64,000 bases of DNA from Comamonas odontotermitis (GTDB lineage: Bacteria; Pseudomonadota; Gammaproteobacteria; Burkholderiales; Burkholderiaceae_C). Below the pieces are notes generated by a model. That model did not search any database, was not told the origin of the DNA, and saw only the letters and a program-made list of their open reading frames with translations. Shown here piece by piece: positions 43,901 to 53,169 of the stretch. The stretch spans positions 1 through 64,000 of the forward strand of contig NZ_JACHKZ010000014.1 of NCBI RefSeq assembly GCF_014207855.1. The letters are read 5' to 3'. The position numbers and the translations under genes were made by a program. How positions within the stretch are numbered: position 1 is the stretch's first letter; each line of letters begins with the position of its first letter.

Positions 43901-44239
43901 CTACAGGAGGCGCGTGCCCAGGGGCACATCGCCATCGGGCACGCACAGCGCAACATGGCCGTCGGCGTTGTGAAAGCCGGTGATGAGGCATTCGCTCATG
44001 AGCGGCCCGATCTGCTTTTTGGGAAAGTTGACCACGCCCACCACCAGCCTGCCCACCAGATCGTGCGGCTGGTAGAGCTGGGTGATCTGCGCGCTGGATT
44101 TGCGGATGCCGATCTCGGGGCCGAAATCGACCTGCAGCTTGTAGGCGGGCTTGCGTGCCTCGGCAAACACCTCGGCGGCGAGCACACGGCCCACGCGCAG
44201 CTCCACTTTCAGAAAATCGTCAAAACTGATGTCATTCAT
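43901..44239 (-). CDS. csaA: tRNA-binding-domain protein, CsaA-like
   Basis: A 112-residue protein consisting of one EMAP/OB-fold tRNA-binding domain: FDDFLKVELRVGRVLAAE, KPAYKLQVDFG and the typical IRKSSAQITQLY, NFPKKQIGPLMSE and VPDGDVPLG stretches. Length and motifs fit stand-alone CsaA proteins, described as chaperone-like or tRNA-binding dimers. The ATG giving MNDISFDDFL is favoured by homology. It precedes the SMR gene's stop by about 65 bases on the same strand but need not share its promoter. Confidence 0.9.
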   Translation of the reverse strand: MNDISFDDFLKVELRVGRVLAAEVFAEARKPAYKLQVDFGPEIGIRKSSAQITQLYQPHDLVGRLVVGVVNFPKKQIGPLMSECLITGFHNADGHVALCVPDGDVPLGTRLL

Positions 44240-44303
44240 GCCGCCATCTTGCCGCGGCATGGCAGGCCAACTGTCGAGAAACGCTTGAAGGGAATCGGGG
44301 CGA

Positions 44304-44633
44304 TCAATGCCCCACAGCCTTGGAGAAGACATTCATCACCACCACGCCCGCCACGATCAACCCCATGCCGATGAGCGCAGGCAGATCCAGCTTCTGGCCG
44401 AATAGCACCCAGGCTGCAATGGTGATGAGCACCACGCCCAGGCCCGACCAGATGGCGTAGGCAATGCCCACCGGAATGGTGCGCAGGGTGAGCGACAGGC
44501 AGTAGAACGCGACCATGTAGCCCGCCACGGTGATGACCGAAGGCCACAGCCGGCTGAAACCATCGCTTGCCTTGAGGGCCGATGTGGCAATGACTTCTGC
44601 CACGATGGCGGTGAGCAGATACACCCAGCTCAT
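44304..44633 (-). CDS. Small multidrug resistance transporter, EmrE-like
   Basis: A 109-residue protein with four transmembrane helices. The essential membrane Glu13 lies in [18 protein letters not shown], followed by FSRLWPSV and [14 protein letters not shown], both hallmarks of EmrE-type SMR exporters. Close similarity to EmrE suggests proton-coupled export of quaternary cations. The start ATG is internal to a longer open frame whose upstream part has no family similarity. Confidence 0.91.
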   Translation of the reverse strand: MSWVYLLTAIVAEVIATSALKASDGFSRLWPSVITVAGYMVAFYCLSLTLRTIPVGIAYAIWSGLGVVLITIAAWVLFGQKLDLPALIGMGLIVAGVVVMNVFSKAVGH

Positions 44634-44754
44634 GGGGCGCTTGCGCCGTGCGCAGGAGTGAAGAGGGACATGGGCGTGCAGGGCAAAAAATTTGAACAAA
44701 AAAGGCCTGCACCGCCCAAAAGGCAATCGCAGACTGCTATTGATTTGAGAGTTT

Positions 44755-44971
44755 AGAACGTGTTTACGATTTCTACGCAGCTGCGTTGGAGTGCAATCGG
44801 GATGCGTTCGAAGCGATGGGCCGCAGCTTGCACCGGGGTGCAAGCAAGGGCGAGCGCGCAGAAATCGCCCGATTTCACTCCAACCCGGAGGGACAGTGGG
44901 TTTGGGGGCGCCCGGCTAGGGGCGCCCCGCAACGCCACTGTCGCGGCGCGAGGAGATCGTAAACACGTTCT
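44755..44971. repeat. Terminal-inverted-repeat element, long copy (217 bp)
   Basis: AGAACGTGTTTACGAT (44755-44770) is repeated inverted and perfectly at 44956-44971. The interior contains further symmetric pieces (GCGCCCGGCTAGGGGCGC and TTGCACCGGGGTGCAA) and no gene. Its right end is nearly identical to the 72-bp element at 12276-12347. It is probably a non-autonomous mobile element. Confidence 0.82.
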
Positions 44972-44987
44972 TAGCGCTGGCTGGCTA

Positions 44988-45398
44988 TCAGCCCACGGTC
45001 AAGGTCTTGTTGATGTTGCCGCGTGTGGCGTTGGAGTAGGGGCAGACCAAGTCGGCATCGTGCACCAGTTTTTCGGCAGCGGCCTTGTCCATGCCGGGCA
45101 GGTGGATGGTCATGCGCACGGCAATGCCGAACACATCGCCCACGGGGCCCAGATCGACTTCGGCGTCAATCGAGGTGTCGGCCGGCAGGGTGATCTTCTG
45201 GCGACCAGCGACTGCCTTCATCGCGCCCAGAAAGCAGGCCGAGTAGCCGCTGGCAAACAGCTGCTCGGGGTTGACGCCCTTGCCGCCAGGGGCGGTCAGG
45301 GTGATGTCGAGCTTGCCGTCGTCGCTGCGCGAGACGCCTTCGCGTCCGCCGGTGCTGTGGGCGCGTGCGGTGTACAGAACTTTGTCGAGATTGGCCAT
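44988..45398 (-). CDS. ohr: Organic hydroperoxide resistance protein, Ohr/OsmC family
   Basis: A 136-residue thiol peroxidase subunit with the two catalytic cysteines in ASGYSACFLGAM and DADLVCPYSNATRGN and the start LDKVLYTARAHSTGGREG, diagnostic of the Ohr branch. It reduces organic hydroperoxides. It lies 35 bases after ohrR on the same strand, so the two form an operon. The upstream part of the open frame overlaps ohrR and is not coding. Confidence 0.95.
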   Translation of the reverse strand: MANLDKVLYTARAHSTGGREGVSRSDDGKLDITLTAPGGKGVNPEQLFASGYSACFLGAMKAVAGRQKITLPADTSIDAEVDLGPVGDVFGIAVRMTIHLPGMDKAAAEKLVHDADLVCPYSNATRGNINKTLTVG

Positions 45399-45433
45399 GG
45401 TGAACTCCTGGTTGAGGATGGGCGAGAAGTGCT

Positions 45434-45904
45434 TCACAACGAAGCGGTGGACGGCTGTGCGGTCAGACGATCGCGCAGCTGTTGGATCTGTTGGGTCAGG
45501 GCCTGCAGCTCCTGCACGGTGCACTGGCTGCGCGCCAGCACGCAGGCGGGTACGCTGGCAGCCTGGGTTTTGAGGGCGCGGCCCGCATCCGTGAGGGTGA
45601 CGCGCACGCGCCGCTCATCCTGCGCATCGCGCTGGCGCTGCAGCCAACCGGCAGCCTCCATGCGCTTGAGTAGCGGGGTGAGGGTGCCCGAGTCGAGAAA
45701 CAAACGCTCGCCCAACTGCGAAACCATGCAGCCATCGTGCTCCCACAGTACCAGCAGGGCGAGGTACTGCGGGTAGGTCAAACCCAACGGTTCCAGCAAG
45801 GGCTTGTAGAGCTTGGTCATTGCCAGCGAGCTGGAATACAGCGCAAAGCACAGCTGGTGGTCAAGCAGCAGCGCGTTGGATGTAGAGGGTGTGGCATTGG
45901 ACAT
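45434..45904 (-). CDS. ohrR: Organic-hydroperoxide-responsive repressor OhrR (MarR family)
   Basis: A 156-residue MarR-family winged-helix protein with Cys19 in LDHQLCFALYSSS, the redox-sensing cysteine position of OhrR. The DNA-binding region is LGERLFLDSGTLTPLLKRME followed by the wing RDAQDERRVRVTLT. Oxidation by organic hydroperoxides would release it from DNA and induce ohr. An AT-rich inverted repeat directly upstream is the likely operator. The ATG giving MSNATPSTSN is used. Confidence 0.94.
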   Translation of the reverse strand: MSNATPSTSNALLLDHQLCFALYSSSLAMTKLYKPLLEPLGLTYPQYLALLVLWEHDGCMVSQLGERLFLDSGTLTPLLKRMEAAGWLQRQRDAQDERRVRVTLTDAGRALKTQAASVPACVLARSQCTVQELQALTQQIQQLRDRLTAQPSTASL

Positions 45905-45923
45905 GGGATCTATTATTGCTGGC

Positions 45924-45947
45924 AATTAAATTGTGTGAAATTTAATT
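45924..45947. promoter_or_regulatory. Probable OhrR operator
   Basis: AATTAAAT (45924-45931) and ATTTAATT (45940-45947) are a perfect inverted repeat around eight bases, 20 bases upstream of the ohrR start. AT-rich palindromes with AATT arms are typical of OhrR sites. From here to 46136 I see no gene. Confidence 0.7.
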
Positions 45948-46136
45948 AGGAAAAACCATGGGGTGAAAAGGGGCGATGCGGCGCTCGCAGGCAGCGTTCC
46001 TTTCGGTTGTTAGAAGCACGTTGTGGCATGTTTGCGGACAGGCGGCCCGGCCTGCCCGGTACCCCCAGCCAGCAACCTATTCCGCTCTTTGCGACTTTGC
46101 GACTGAGCGGTGGGGTGACTGGCGCCGGTGCGGGTG

Positions 46137-46940
46137 TCAGTATGCGGTCTGCACCACCAGGCCGCTGCTGTCTTGGAACCTGGCGGCCACGGCGTCGGCT
46201 GCGGTGCGCAGCAGGATCAGGTCCATGCCGACGGCTACAAACTGGGCGCCCAGCGCCATGCATTCGCGGGCGCGGGCCTCGTCCACCATCAGAATGCCGG
46301 GCGCCTTACCCGCCGCGCGGATGCGGCCAATGGCCTGGTTGATGGCGGCGTCCACCTCGGGGTGGCGCATCTGCCCCGGGTAGCCCATGCTGGCCGAGAG
46401 ATCGGCGGGGCCGATGAAGATGCCGTCCACACCATCAACGGCGGCAATGGCTTCGATCTGGCTGAGCGCTTGCTGGGTCTCCACCTGCACCAGCAGGCAC
46501 AGCTCGCGGTGCGCGTCGGCGATATAGGCGCCATCGCGGCCAAAGTTGCTGGCGCGGGTCGATCCGCCCATGCCGCGTATGCCCACGGGGCCGTAGCGCA
46601 TGGCGTCCACGGCGGCTTGCGCCTCCTGGGCGTTCTGCACAAAGGGCAGCAGCAAGGTCTGCGCGCCAATGTCGAGGTAGCGTTTGATGAGCACCGGATC
46701 GTTCCACGCTGGGCGCACCACGGCGCTGGTGGGGCGCGGCTGGCGCGCGGCGCCCAGCGCCTGCAGCTGCGCCATCACCTGCGGCACATCGTTGGGCGCG
46801 TGCTCGGTGTCGAGCATGACCCAGTCATAGCCGCTGCCGCCGAGCAGCTCGGTGACGTAAGGCGATGGGAAAGCCGACCACAGGCCGATCTGGGTCTGGC
46901 CTGCGGCCAGTGCGTGCTTGAAGAGGTTCTTGTTGGGCAT
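46137..46940 (-). CDS. hpaI: 4-hydroxy-2-oxoheptanedioate aldolase family (HpaI/HpcH)
   Basis: A 267-residue class II pyruvate aldolase. It follows E. coli HpaI closely: QIGLWSAFPSPYVTELLGG, the catalytic-base region MLDTEHAPND, VVRPAWNDPVLIKRYLD, GPVGIRGMGG, the metal ligands in VQVETQQAL (Glu) and VDGIFIGPADLS (Asp), and GKAPGILM. Members cleave 4-hydroxy-2-oxoacids, including 2-dehydro-3-deoxyglucarate and rhamnonate-type substrates. No homoprotocatechuate genes are nearby, so the physiological substrate is open. GGAGA precedes the ATG used. Confidence 0.9.
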   Translation of the reverse strand: MPNKNLFKHALAAGQTQIGLWSAFPSPYVTELLGGSGYDWVMLDTEHAPNDVPQVMAQLQALGAARQPRPTSAVVRPAWNDPVLIKRYLDIGAQTLLLPFVQNAQEAQAAVDAMRYGPVGIRGMGGSTRASNFGRDGAYIADAHRELCLLVQVETQQALSQIEAIAAVDGVDGIFIGPADLSASMGYPGQMRHPEVDAAINQAIGRIRAAGKAPGILMVDEARARECMALGAQFVAVGMDLILLRTAADAVAARFQDSSGLVVQTAY

Positions 46941-47001
46941 GGCTTGTCTCCGGTCGTCTTCACTGTCTGGTTTCACCGCCTGGTTTCGTTGTCTGTTGGT
47001 G

Positions 47002-47376
47002 TCAGGGCAGGATGTGGATGTCATCGTCCGTCATCGGCCTGCGGCAGGCATCGGTCATGGTGTGCCAGGCGCTGCCTCGCAGATCCACGCCGTCGCGGTC
47101 TGCCAGGTGGGTGACGCTGCTGCACACCTGGTAGAAGTGGCGCGCAGCGACGGTATCCCGCGCATACCGCTGGTAATAGCGGCCCAGGTAGAGCCGAGCC
47201 GCAGGCGATTGCGCGGTGACAAACTCCAGAAAATCGCGGTAGCTGGCATCCACCGGGGCATTTTCCAGCGAGGTTTTCCAGACGCGAAAGCCTGCGAGCA
47301 GCCCCGCCAGCACCAATAGCACAACGGCAAGCCGAACTCCTTTGCGCAGAGTGGATGGCTTGCCGTTTGCGGTCAT
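47002..47376 (-). CDS. Hypothetical single-helix membrane-anchored protein
   Basis: A 124-residue protein with a basic N-terminus, one hydrophobic helix (about 15-30, LAVVLLVLAGLLAGF) and a soluble C-terminal part containing a pair of cysteines (QVCSSVTHL and TDACRRPMT). I do not recognise the family. The reading frame has GC-rich third positions like its neighbours, but the ribosome binding site is weak, so the gene is less certain than those around it. Confidence 0.6.
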   Translation of the reverse strand: MTANGKPSTLRKGVRLAVVLLVLAGLLAGFRVWKTSLENAPVDASYRDFLEFVTAQSPAARLYLGRYYQRYARDTVAARHFYQVCSSVTHLADRDGVDLRGSAWHTMTDACRRPMTDDDIHILP

Positions 47377-47420
47377 TGCTTAACGATGGTGCCCGGCGCA
47401 TGCGCCAAGGCAGGCCCTGG

Positions 47421-48269
47421 TCAGTATTGGTACACGCCCTTGCCGGTCTTGCGGCCCAGGTGGCCGGCGGCCACCATTTCCTTGAGCAGCGGGCAGGGGC
47501 GGTATTTGCTGTCGCCAAAATCCTTGAGGTACACCTCCATCACGGCCAGGCACACATCGAGGCCAATCATGTCGGCCAGCGCCAGCGGGCCGATGGGGTG
47601 GCTGCAGCCGAGCTTCATGCCGTCGTCGATGTCTTGCGCCGAGGCAATGCCTTCGGCCAGCACGTAGAAGGCTTCGTTGATCATCGGCACCAGAATGCGG
47701 TTGACGACAAAGCCCGGAGAGTTCTTCACGGTGATGGGCGACTTGCCCAGCTGCACGGCCATGGCCTTGACGGCGTCATGCGTGGCGTCGCTGGTCTGCA
47801 GGCCGCGGATCACTTCCACCAGCGCCATCATCGGCACGGGGTTGAAGAAGTGCATGCCAATGAACTTGTCCGCACGCTTGGTGGCTGCGCCCAGCTGGGT
47901 GATGGAGATGGACGAGGTGTTCGATGCCAGCAGCACATCGGGGGCCAGCAGGTCGTCGACCTGCTTGAGAATCTTGAGCTTGAGCTCGTAGTTCTCGGTT
48001 GCGGCCTCGATCACCAGCTGCGCGGCCTTCAGGTCGTCGTAGCGGGTCGAGCCCTTGATGCGGGCGAGTGCAGCGGCCTTGTCGGCTTCGGTGATCTTTT
48101 CCTTCTTGATCAGGCGGTCCAGGCTGGAGCCCACCGTGGCCAGACCCTTTTGCACGGCGGCATCGGAGATGTCCACCATCACCACCTGCAGGCCCGCCAC
48201 CGCGCAGGTCTGCGCAATGCCATTGCCCATGGTGCCTGCACCAATCACGCCTACGGTCTGGATCGTCAT
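47421..48269 (-). CDS. hbd: 3-hydroxybutyryl-CoA dehydrogenase
   Basis: A 282-residue NAD-dependent 3-hydroxyacyl-CoA dehydrogenase. The Rossmann motif is [15 protein letters not shown] (residues 6-20). The active site includes Ser and Asn in [13 protein letters not shown], the catalytic His in [11 protein letters not shown] with its Glu partner in LVEVIRG, and Asn in [15 protein letters not shown]. It interconverts acetoacetyl-CoA and 3-hydroxybutyryl-CoA in butyrate-, polyhydroxybutyrate- or phenylacetate-related pathways. The ATG has AAGGA upstream. It is divergent from purT. Confidence 0.94.
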   Translation of the reverse strand: MTIQTVGVIGAGTMGNGIAQTCAVAGLQVVMVDISDAAVQKGLATVGSSLDRLIKKEKITEADKAAALARIKGSTRYDDLKAAQLVIEAATENYELKLKILKQVDDLLAPDVLLASNTSSISITQLGAATKRADKFIGMHFFNPVPMMALVEVIRGLQTSDATHDAVKAMAVQLGKSPITVKNSPGFVVNRILVPMINEAFYVLAEGIASAQDIDDGMKLGCSHPIGPLALADMIGLDVCLAVMEVYLKDFGDSKYRPCPLLKEMVAAGHLGRKTGKGVYQY

Positions 48270-48442
48270 CTGTCTTCCTTTGGATTTGCTGTTGGGCCAA
48301 AGCGGCTGCGCCGCCATCGCCAGCATCATAGCGGCCCCTGCTGCACTGCCGCATAAACTGGGTGACAGGGCTGCGGGGGTAAGTGCAGGCCCTAAAATCG
48401 CCCGCATCGCTGCACTGCAGCCCTTCATCGACAAGGCTAGAT

Positions 48443-49672
48443 ATGACCACCTTCGGCACCCCGCTTTCCAAAAACGCAACCAAAGTCATGCTGCTGGGCA
48501 GCGGCGAGCTGGGCAAGGAAGTGCTGATTGCGCTGCAGCGCCTGGGTGTGGAGACCATCGCCGTGGACCGCTACGACAACGCCCCCGGCCAGCAGGTGGC
48601 CCACCATGCGCGCACCATCGCCATGAGCGATGCGGCCCAGCTGACGGCGCTGATCGAGGCCGAGAAGCCGGATATGGTGGTGCCTGAGATCGAGGCCATT
48701 GCAACCCCTGCGCTGCAGACGCTGGAGGCTGCTGGCTCCGTGCGCGTGGTGCCCACCGCCCGCGCCACGCGCCTGACGATGGACCGCGAAGGTATCCGCC
48801 GCCTGGCCGCCGAAACCCTGGGCCTGCCCACCAGCCCCTACCAGTTCTGCGATTCGCTGGCCGAGCTGCAGGCCGCCATCGACAACGGTATCGGTTATCC
48901 CTGCGTCGTCAAGCCGGTGATGAGCAGCTCGGGCAAGGGCCAGAGCAAGATCGACGGCCACGCCGATGTGGAAAAAGCCTGGAACTACGCCATGGAAGGC
49001 GGCCGCGTGCAGGGTGGCCGCATCATCGTGGAAGGCTTCATCGACTTTGACTACGAGATCACCCTGCTGACCGTGCGCGCAAAAAATGCCGCCGGTCAGA
49101 TCGAAACCCATTTCTGCGAACCCATCGGCCACGTGCAGGTCAAGGGCGATTATGTGGAGAGCTGGCAGCCCGCCCGCATGGCGCCTGCTGCGCTCACACT
49201 GGCACAGGATATTGCCCGCGAGATCACCACCGATCTGGGCCGTGGTTTGAATGGCGAGCCTGCTGGCCTGGGTCTGTTTGGCGTGGAACTGTTCGTCAAG
49301 GGCGATCAGGTCTGGTTCAGCGAAGTCAGCCCCCGCCCGCACGATACCGGCATGGTGACCATGATCACCCAGTGGCAGAACGAGTTCGAGCTGCATGCCC
49401 GCGCCATCCTGGGCCTGCCGGTGGACACCAGCCTGAAAACGGCCGGTGCCAGCGCTGTGATCTATGGCGGCGTCGAGGCGCAGGGCATTGTGTTCGATGG
49501 CGTGGACGCTGCGCTGCAGATCCCGGGCACCGAAGTGCGCCTGTTTGGCAAACCCGAGAGCTTTGAGCGCCGCCGCATGGGTGTGGCGCTGGCGCGCGCC
49601 GCCGACACGGATGCCGCGCGTGACAACGCCAAGAAGGCGGCTGCGCTGGTTCGCCCCCGCGTGGCGGCGTAA
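48443..49672 (+). CDS. purT: Formate-dependent phosphoribosylglycinamide formyltransferase
   Basis: A 409-residue ATP-grasp enzyme of purine biosynthesis that formylates glycinamide ribonucleotide with formate and ATP. Motifs are [20 protein letters not shown] (14-33), the substrate region [16 protein letters not shown], the ATP-grasp loop [13 protein letters not shown], the metal-binding [29 protein letters not shown] region and a C-terminal domain. It is the alternative to folate-dependent PurN. Confidence 0.96.
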   Translation: MTTFGTPLSKNATKVMLLGSGELGKEVLIALQRLGVETIAVDRYDNAPGQQVAHHARTIAMSDAAQLTALIEAEKPDMVVPEIEAIATPALQTLEAAGSVRVVPTARATRLTMDREGIRRLAAETLGLPTSPYQFCDSLAELQAAIDNGIGYPCVVKPVMSSSGKGQSKIDGHADVEKAWNYAMEGGRVQGGRIIVEGFIDFDYEITLLTVRAKNAAGQIETHFCEPIGHVQVKGDYVESWQPARMAPAALTLAQDIAREITTDLGRGLNGEPAGLGLFGVELFVKGDQVWFSEVSPRPHDTGMVTMITQWQNEFELHARAILGLPVDTSLKTAGASAVIYGGVEAQGIVFDGVDAALQIPGTEVRLFGKPESFERRRMGVALARAADTDAARDNAKKAAALVRPRVAA

Positions 49673-49747
49673 GCGGGAGCGGAGACATCTGCAGCCAGCA
49701 CGACCAGAAAACGCAAGAAGCGCGGTCTCTCAGGAACGGGTTGGTGC

Positions 49748-49799
49748 ATATAAAAATAGCTGCCTGGCGCCCATTGATGGGGCACAGGCAGCTATCTGC
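49748..49799. repeat. Comamonadaceae-type hairpin repeat between convergent genes
   Basis: AAAAATAGCTGCCTGGCGCC pairs with GGGGCACAGGCAGCTATCTG around ATTGAT. It is one of the most symmetric copies of the dispersed repeat. It lies between the convergent purT and IPTL-CTERM genes, where it could act as a terminator. Confidence 0.78.
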
Positions 49800-49815
49800 T
49801 TGGCAGCGTCCTCGG

Positions 49816-51156
49816 TCAGAGGTTCATGAATGCCTTGCGGCGCATCCATACGAGCGCACCCAACACGCCAGTCAGCAGCAACGTGGCCCAGCCCCCGAGC
49901 GACGGAACGGGCTGCGGCGTTGCCACAGGTGGAGTGACCGTGCCATTGTCGTCATTGGTGATGACAACGCTGGCCTGCGCAGGGGTGCCGGTGAGAAAGT
50001 CGTTGCTGCCGGTGATTTGCAGGGTGACCGTCACTGGCGTTTCGCCCGCCACCTGGTTGTCGTTCGCAATGATGGTGCATGCGGGCGCCTGGGTCTGGCC
50101 CTCGGGGATCACGACCGGGCTGCTGCAGCTTTGAGTGGTGTACTGCGGATCTGCAGCAGAAATGGTGAACGGAACGGACAGACCACCGGTCGGGGCGGGG
50201 GTGCTGGCCGTGACCGTGCAGACCGATTGCTGGTTGGCGCTGTCCGTCAGTGCTGATTTATCGCACGCGATGGTGACGGTAGGCTGGTAGATGTATTCAA
50301 ACGATACCAGGCCATCGACGCCGTTGGGAGATGGGTCGGTATTGGGAATCGGTGCTGTGGGCGAGCCTGGAACCGTTGCCACCGGGCTGCTGATGGTATT
50401 GGGGGCAGTGCTGTAGGTGCAGGAGCCGCCCATGCCGCCAGAGCCAGCGCTTTGCGCCGTGTCGACGCCATAGTTGCCGCCGGTACCTGCGGCGCCCTGG
50501 TAGCCGCCGCCACCGCCACCGCCGCCGCCGCCATCACCCGGGCCTTGCAGGCCCGCGCTGCCTGGAGCGGGCGTTGCGCATGCAGCTACTTCGGGCGTGA
50601 ACAGCGCGACTGCCGATGCATCAGCCACAGGGGCGGCCTGGAAGGAATCGCCACCACCACCGCCGCCGCCGCCAGCACGCACCCAGGCGCCACCTACGTT
50701 CAGAAACGATGCGCCACCACCGCCCGCGCCGCCGCCGCTGACAAAACTGGGGCCCATGGCAGCGCCGTTGCCGCCGCTTCCCGCACCGTTGCCACCCGCA
50801 CCGCCACTGAGGCTGGAGCTGCGCGCATAGGTGGCTCCGCCTTGCCCGCCACTACCGGCTCCTGCCGTAATGGTTTGGCCTGGCTGCACACGGATGATGG
50901 CGTCCACCTGGGAGCCCGCAGCGCCCTTGCCGCCCACAACCCCGTCATAGGCGCCCGCGCCGCCCGCGCCACCCCTGACGATGACCTTGATGGCGCCAAC
51001 GCCAGCGGGCACCACATCAGGTGCTGCTTGCGGGGCCGCAGGGGTATAGGTGATGGTTTGGGCATGGACGCCGCCACTGGCCAAGCACAGCGCAAGCAGC
51101 GCTGCGGCTGGCAGCGCTGGGCGCATGCCATCACGCAGGAAGAAAGGATGGGTCAT
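49816..51156 (-). CDS. IPTL-CTERM-sorted glycine-rich surface protein
   Basis: A 446-residue exported protein with a signal peptide (about 1-33, ending SGGVHAQ). A long glycine-rich region (about 60-250, with runs of up to ten Gly) precedes a region with Cys pairs and Calx-beta-like strands (about 290-405). At the C-terminus is an IPTL-CTERM sorting signal: VPSLGGWATLLLTG, a hydrophobic helix and WMRRKAF. This signal directs proteins to an exosortase-like envelope processing system in betaproteobacteria. No sorting enzyme is encoded nearby, as is usual. AGG lies eight bases before the ATG. The gene is likely repeat-variable between strains. Confidence 0.88.
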   Translation of the reverse strand: MTHPFFLRDGMRPALPAAALLALCLASGGVHAQTITYTPAAPQAAPDVVPAGVGAIKVIVRGGAGGAGAYDGVVGGKGAAGSQVDAIIRVQPGQTITAGAGSGGQGGATYARSSSLSGGAGGNGAGSGGNGAAMGPSFVSGGGAGGGGASFLNVGGAWVRAGGGGGGGGDSFQAAPVADASAVALFTPEVAACATPAPGSAGLQGPGDGGGGGGGGGGYQGAAGTGGNYGVDTAQSAGSGGMGGSCTYSTAPNTISSPVATVPGSPTAPIPNTDPSPNGVDGLVSFEYIYQPTVTIACDKSALTDSANQQSVCTVTASTPAPTGGLSVPFTISAADPQYTTQSCSSPVVIPEGQTQAPACTIIANDNQVAGETPVTVTLQITGSNDFLTGTPAQASVVITNDDNGTVTPPVATPQPVPSLGGWATLLLTGVLGALVWMRRKAFMNL

Positions 51157-51364
51157 AACTTACCTGATCAATAACAAAAATGAGCAAAGATGCAATGGCA
51201 TGCAAGCAAGCCGCCAGGATTGCTGCAAATCAATTGCTGATGCGGTCTATTATTTAATTGAAATTTAATAACCAATTGTCATGAACTATCAATGCAGATA
51301 GGTACTGCATCAATTGCATCATATTGTCACAAATTTGGTAATGCGTTTCTTCCCGCAGCGCTGC

Positions 51365-51433
51365 AAAAAAGCTGCATGGCCCTTGCCCCCTTACCCTTAG
51401 CCATAGGGGGAATAGGGCGCCATGCAGCTTTCG
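51365..51433 (-). terminator. Long hairpin terminator of the tannase-family gene
   Basis: AAGCTGCATGGC (51369-51380) pairs perfectly with GCCATGCAGCTT (51419-51430). The 38-base loop contains a nested CCCCCTTACCCT/AGGGGGAATAGGG fold. On the minus strand the stem runs into TTTTTTGC, 25 bases past the stop at 51457. The stretch 51157-51364 upstream of the IPTL-CTERM gene is AT-rich and holds no gene I can support. Confidence 0.75.
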
Positions 51434-51456
51434 GATCAACAAGGATTGAAGCTGAA

Positions 51457-53142
51457 TTAATCCATCCAGCACATAAAGCTCTCGGCCTTGTTCACATCAC
51501 CCGTGCCCTTGTAGCGCGGCCAGAACGGGTATTCGCACAATGGACGGGTGCGGCCAGGCACGCCGCTTGCATCGGTCACCACGGGGTTTTCCGGTGGCTT
51601 GCTCGTGGTGCTCCACTGGTCCAGCGCGGCCAGCGAATCCCAGTTGGCGTTGAAGGTGGTGCTGACAGCGTGGCCATAGCCCGGCACCTCGTAGTAACGC
51701 ACAAACTGGCGCACCACCTGGCGGCCCATCTTGTTGATGACCCGGTCGAAATACTGCTCGGTTGCGCGGGTGCTGACCAGGGCATCCGCCGCGCCATGCG
51801 CCATCAGCACCTTGCCGCCATGCTTGTTGAAGGCCGTCAGGTCGGTGTTGTTGATGTCCTGCAGTTGGGTCAGCTGGTTGATGCGCTCAGCCCAGGGGCC
51901 GGGGTTCTGCGGGTCGAGGGTGAGGCTGTTGAAGCGCTCGTCGCGCGTGACGAAGTAGCGCACCCACTGGTCCCAGAACACGGCCCAGTACGGCGCGGTG
52001 AGCGGCGCGGGGCTTGCGGGGGCCGTAGTGTTCATGGCCAGCATGTTCACCGTGGGTTGCAGCGGGCTTGTGCCTTCCTCGCCCAGCTCCGTTCCCCAGA
52101 TATTGAAGCCGGGGTACTGCGTCTCTCCGCTGCCCAACTTGGCACCAAAGCGGATTTCGCTGTCGTAGACCTTCAATGCGGCAATCATGGCGTCGCTCAG
52201 GCACTGGTCGCCTTCGTTGCCGCCGCTGGCGCAACGCAGCGGCTTGCCCTCGAACTGGACCTTGGCCGGGTCGAACTGCGCATTGCAGGCAGGCACGTTA
52301 CTGATCAGACCGTCGGTCACGCCGTCGAGTCCGTCGCACTGTGCAATGGCAGCCTGGCGCAGCAGCTTGCGCTGGGCCAGGCTGGGGTAGGCGCCGGGCT
52401 GGGCAAAGGCGCGGCTGATGCGGCCAAACTGCAGATCCAGGCTGGCAGCATTCCAGGCCGGGTACCAGGCGACGATGCCATCCCAGTCCCTGGGCCACTT
52501 CTGGGCCACGGCCAGTGCTTCGCGCCCGCCGGTGGAGCCGCCAATGAAATACCGCTTGCTGGGCTTTTTGCCATAGAAGCGGGTGACGAGCGCATCACCC
52601 ACGTCGCTCACCTTCTTGAGCGCGGCTCCCGAGAAATTGGCGATTGCCTCGTCATTCATGCCAAAGCTGCCATCGCGGCTGCCAGCGGGGCCCGCCTGGT
52701 GGCCCGAATCACTGGCAAACACTGCGTAGCCCTGCGAGAGCAGCGGATACGGCCCCTGGCTGGCGGGGGCTGCCGGGTAGCTGAAGAGATTGGGCAGCGT
52801 GCCGTTGTAGCCGCCGCCGCCCAGCATCACGACCTTGCCATTCCACTCCTGCGGCAAGATGAGCGCCATCTTGATGGCAGGCGCTGCCGGGTCAACGGGT
52901 GCAATGCTCACATCGGCCCGCAAGGCTGCGGGCGGCTGCGGGCCTTTGGCCGGATCGGCGGCCGTAACGGCTTCGACCTTGGTGACCGTGGCGCCGCTGG
53001 TGGGCAGGCCGATCTTGTCGGCCGCAACCTGCTGGCCCGACAGGGCGCTGGCATCAAAACGGGCGGTGCTGCAGGCAGTCAGCGCAAGCGCGGCGCTGGC
53101 AACGGCCAGCAGGCGAAAAGCGGGGGATGGATGGTTGGACAC
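51457..53142 (-). CDS. Tannase/feruloyl esterase-family lipoprotein
   Basis: A 561-residue serine esterase of the tannase/feruloyl esterase family. The start is a GTG with CAGGA upstream, giving MSNHPSPAFRL and a lipoprotein signal (VASAALALTACSTA, Cys about 23). An upstream in-frame start would add 67 residues read through a mobile element. The alpha/beta-hydrolase core shows the oxyanion segment VVMLGGGGYNGTL, the nucleophile Ser in FIGGSTGGREALAVAQ, the acid in AHGAADALVSTRATEQY and the His in YEVPGYGHAVS. Two cysteine pairs (QCDGLDGVTDG, LRCASGG...DQC) form the family's disulfides. It would hydrolyse aromatic esters at the cell surface. Confidence 0.88.
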   Translation of the reverse strand: MSNHPSPAFRLLAVASAALALTACSTARFDASALSGQQVAADKIGLPTSGATVTKVEAVTAADPAKGPQPPAALRADVSIAPVDPAAPAIKMALILPQEWNGKVVMLGGGGYNGTLPNLFSYPAAPASQGPYPLLSQGYAVFASDSGHQAGPAGSRDGSFGMNDEAIANFSGAALKKVSDVGDALVTRFYGKKPSKRYFIGGSTGGREALAVAQKWPRDWDGIVAWYPAWNAASLDLQFGRISRAFAQPGAYPSLAQRKLLRQAAIAQCDGLDGVTDGLISNVPACNAQFDPAKVQFEGKPLRCASGGNEGDQCLSDAMIAALKVYDSEIRFGAKLGSGETQYPGFNIWGTELGEEGTSPLQPTVNMLAMNTTAPASPAPLTAPYWAVFWDQWVRYFVTRDERFNSLTLDPQNPGPWAERINQLTQLQDINNTDLTAFNKHGGKVLMAHGAADALVSTRATEQYFDRVINKMGRQVVRQFVRYYEVPGYGHAVSTTFNANWDSLAALDQWSTTSKPPENPVVTDASGVPGRTRPLCEYPFWPRYKGTGDVNKAESFMCWMD

Positions 53143-53169
53143 AGGCGATTCCTGAATTGTTGTGTTTGT

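Noticed and set aside
50450-50860. Possible tandem DNA repeat or CRISPR in the GCC-rich stretch
   Set aside because: The repetition is codon-level, encoding polyglycine in the IPTL-CTERM protein. There are no spaced identical repeats.
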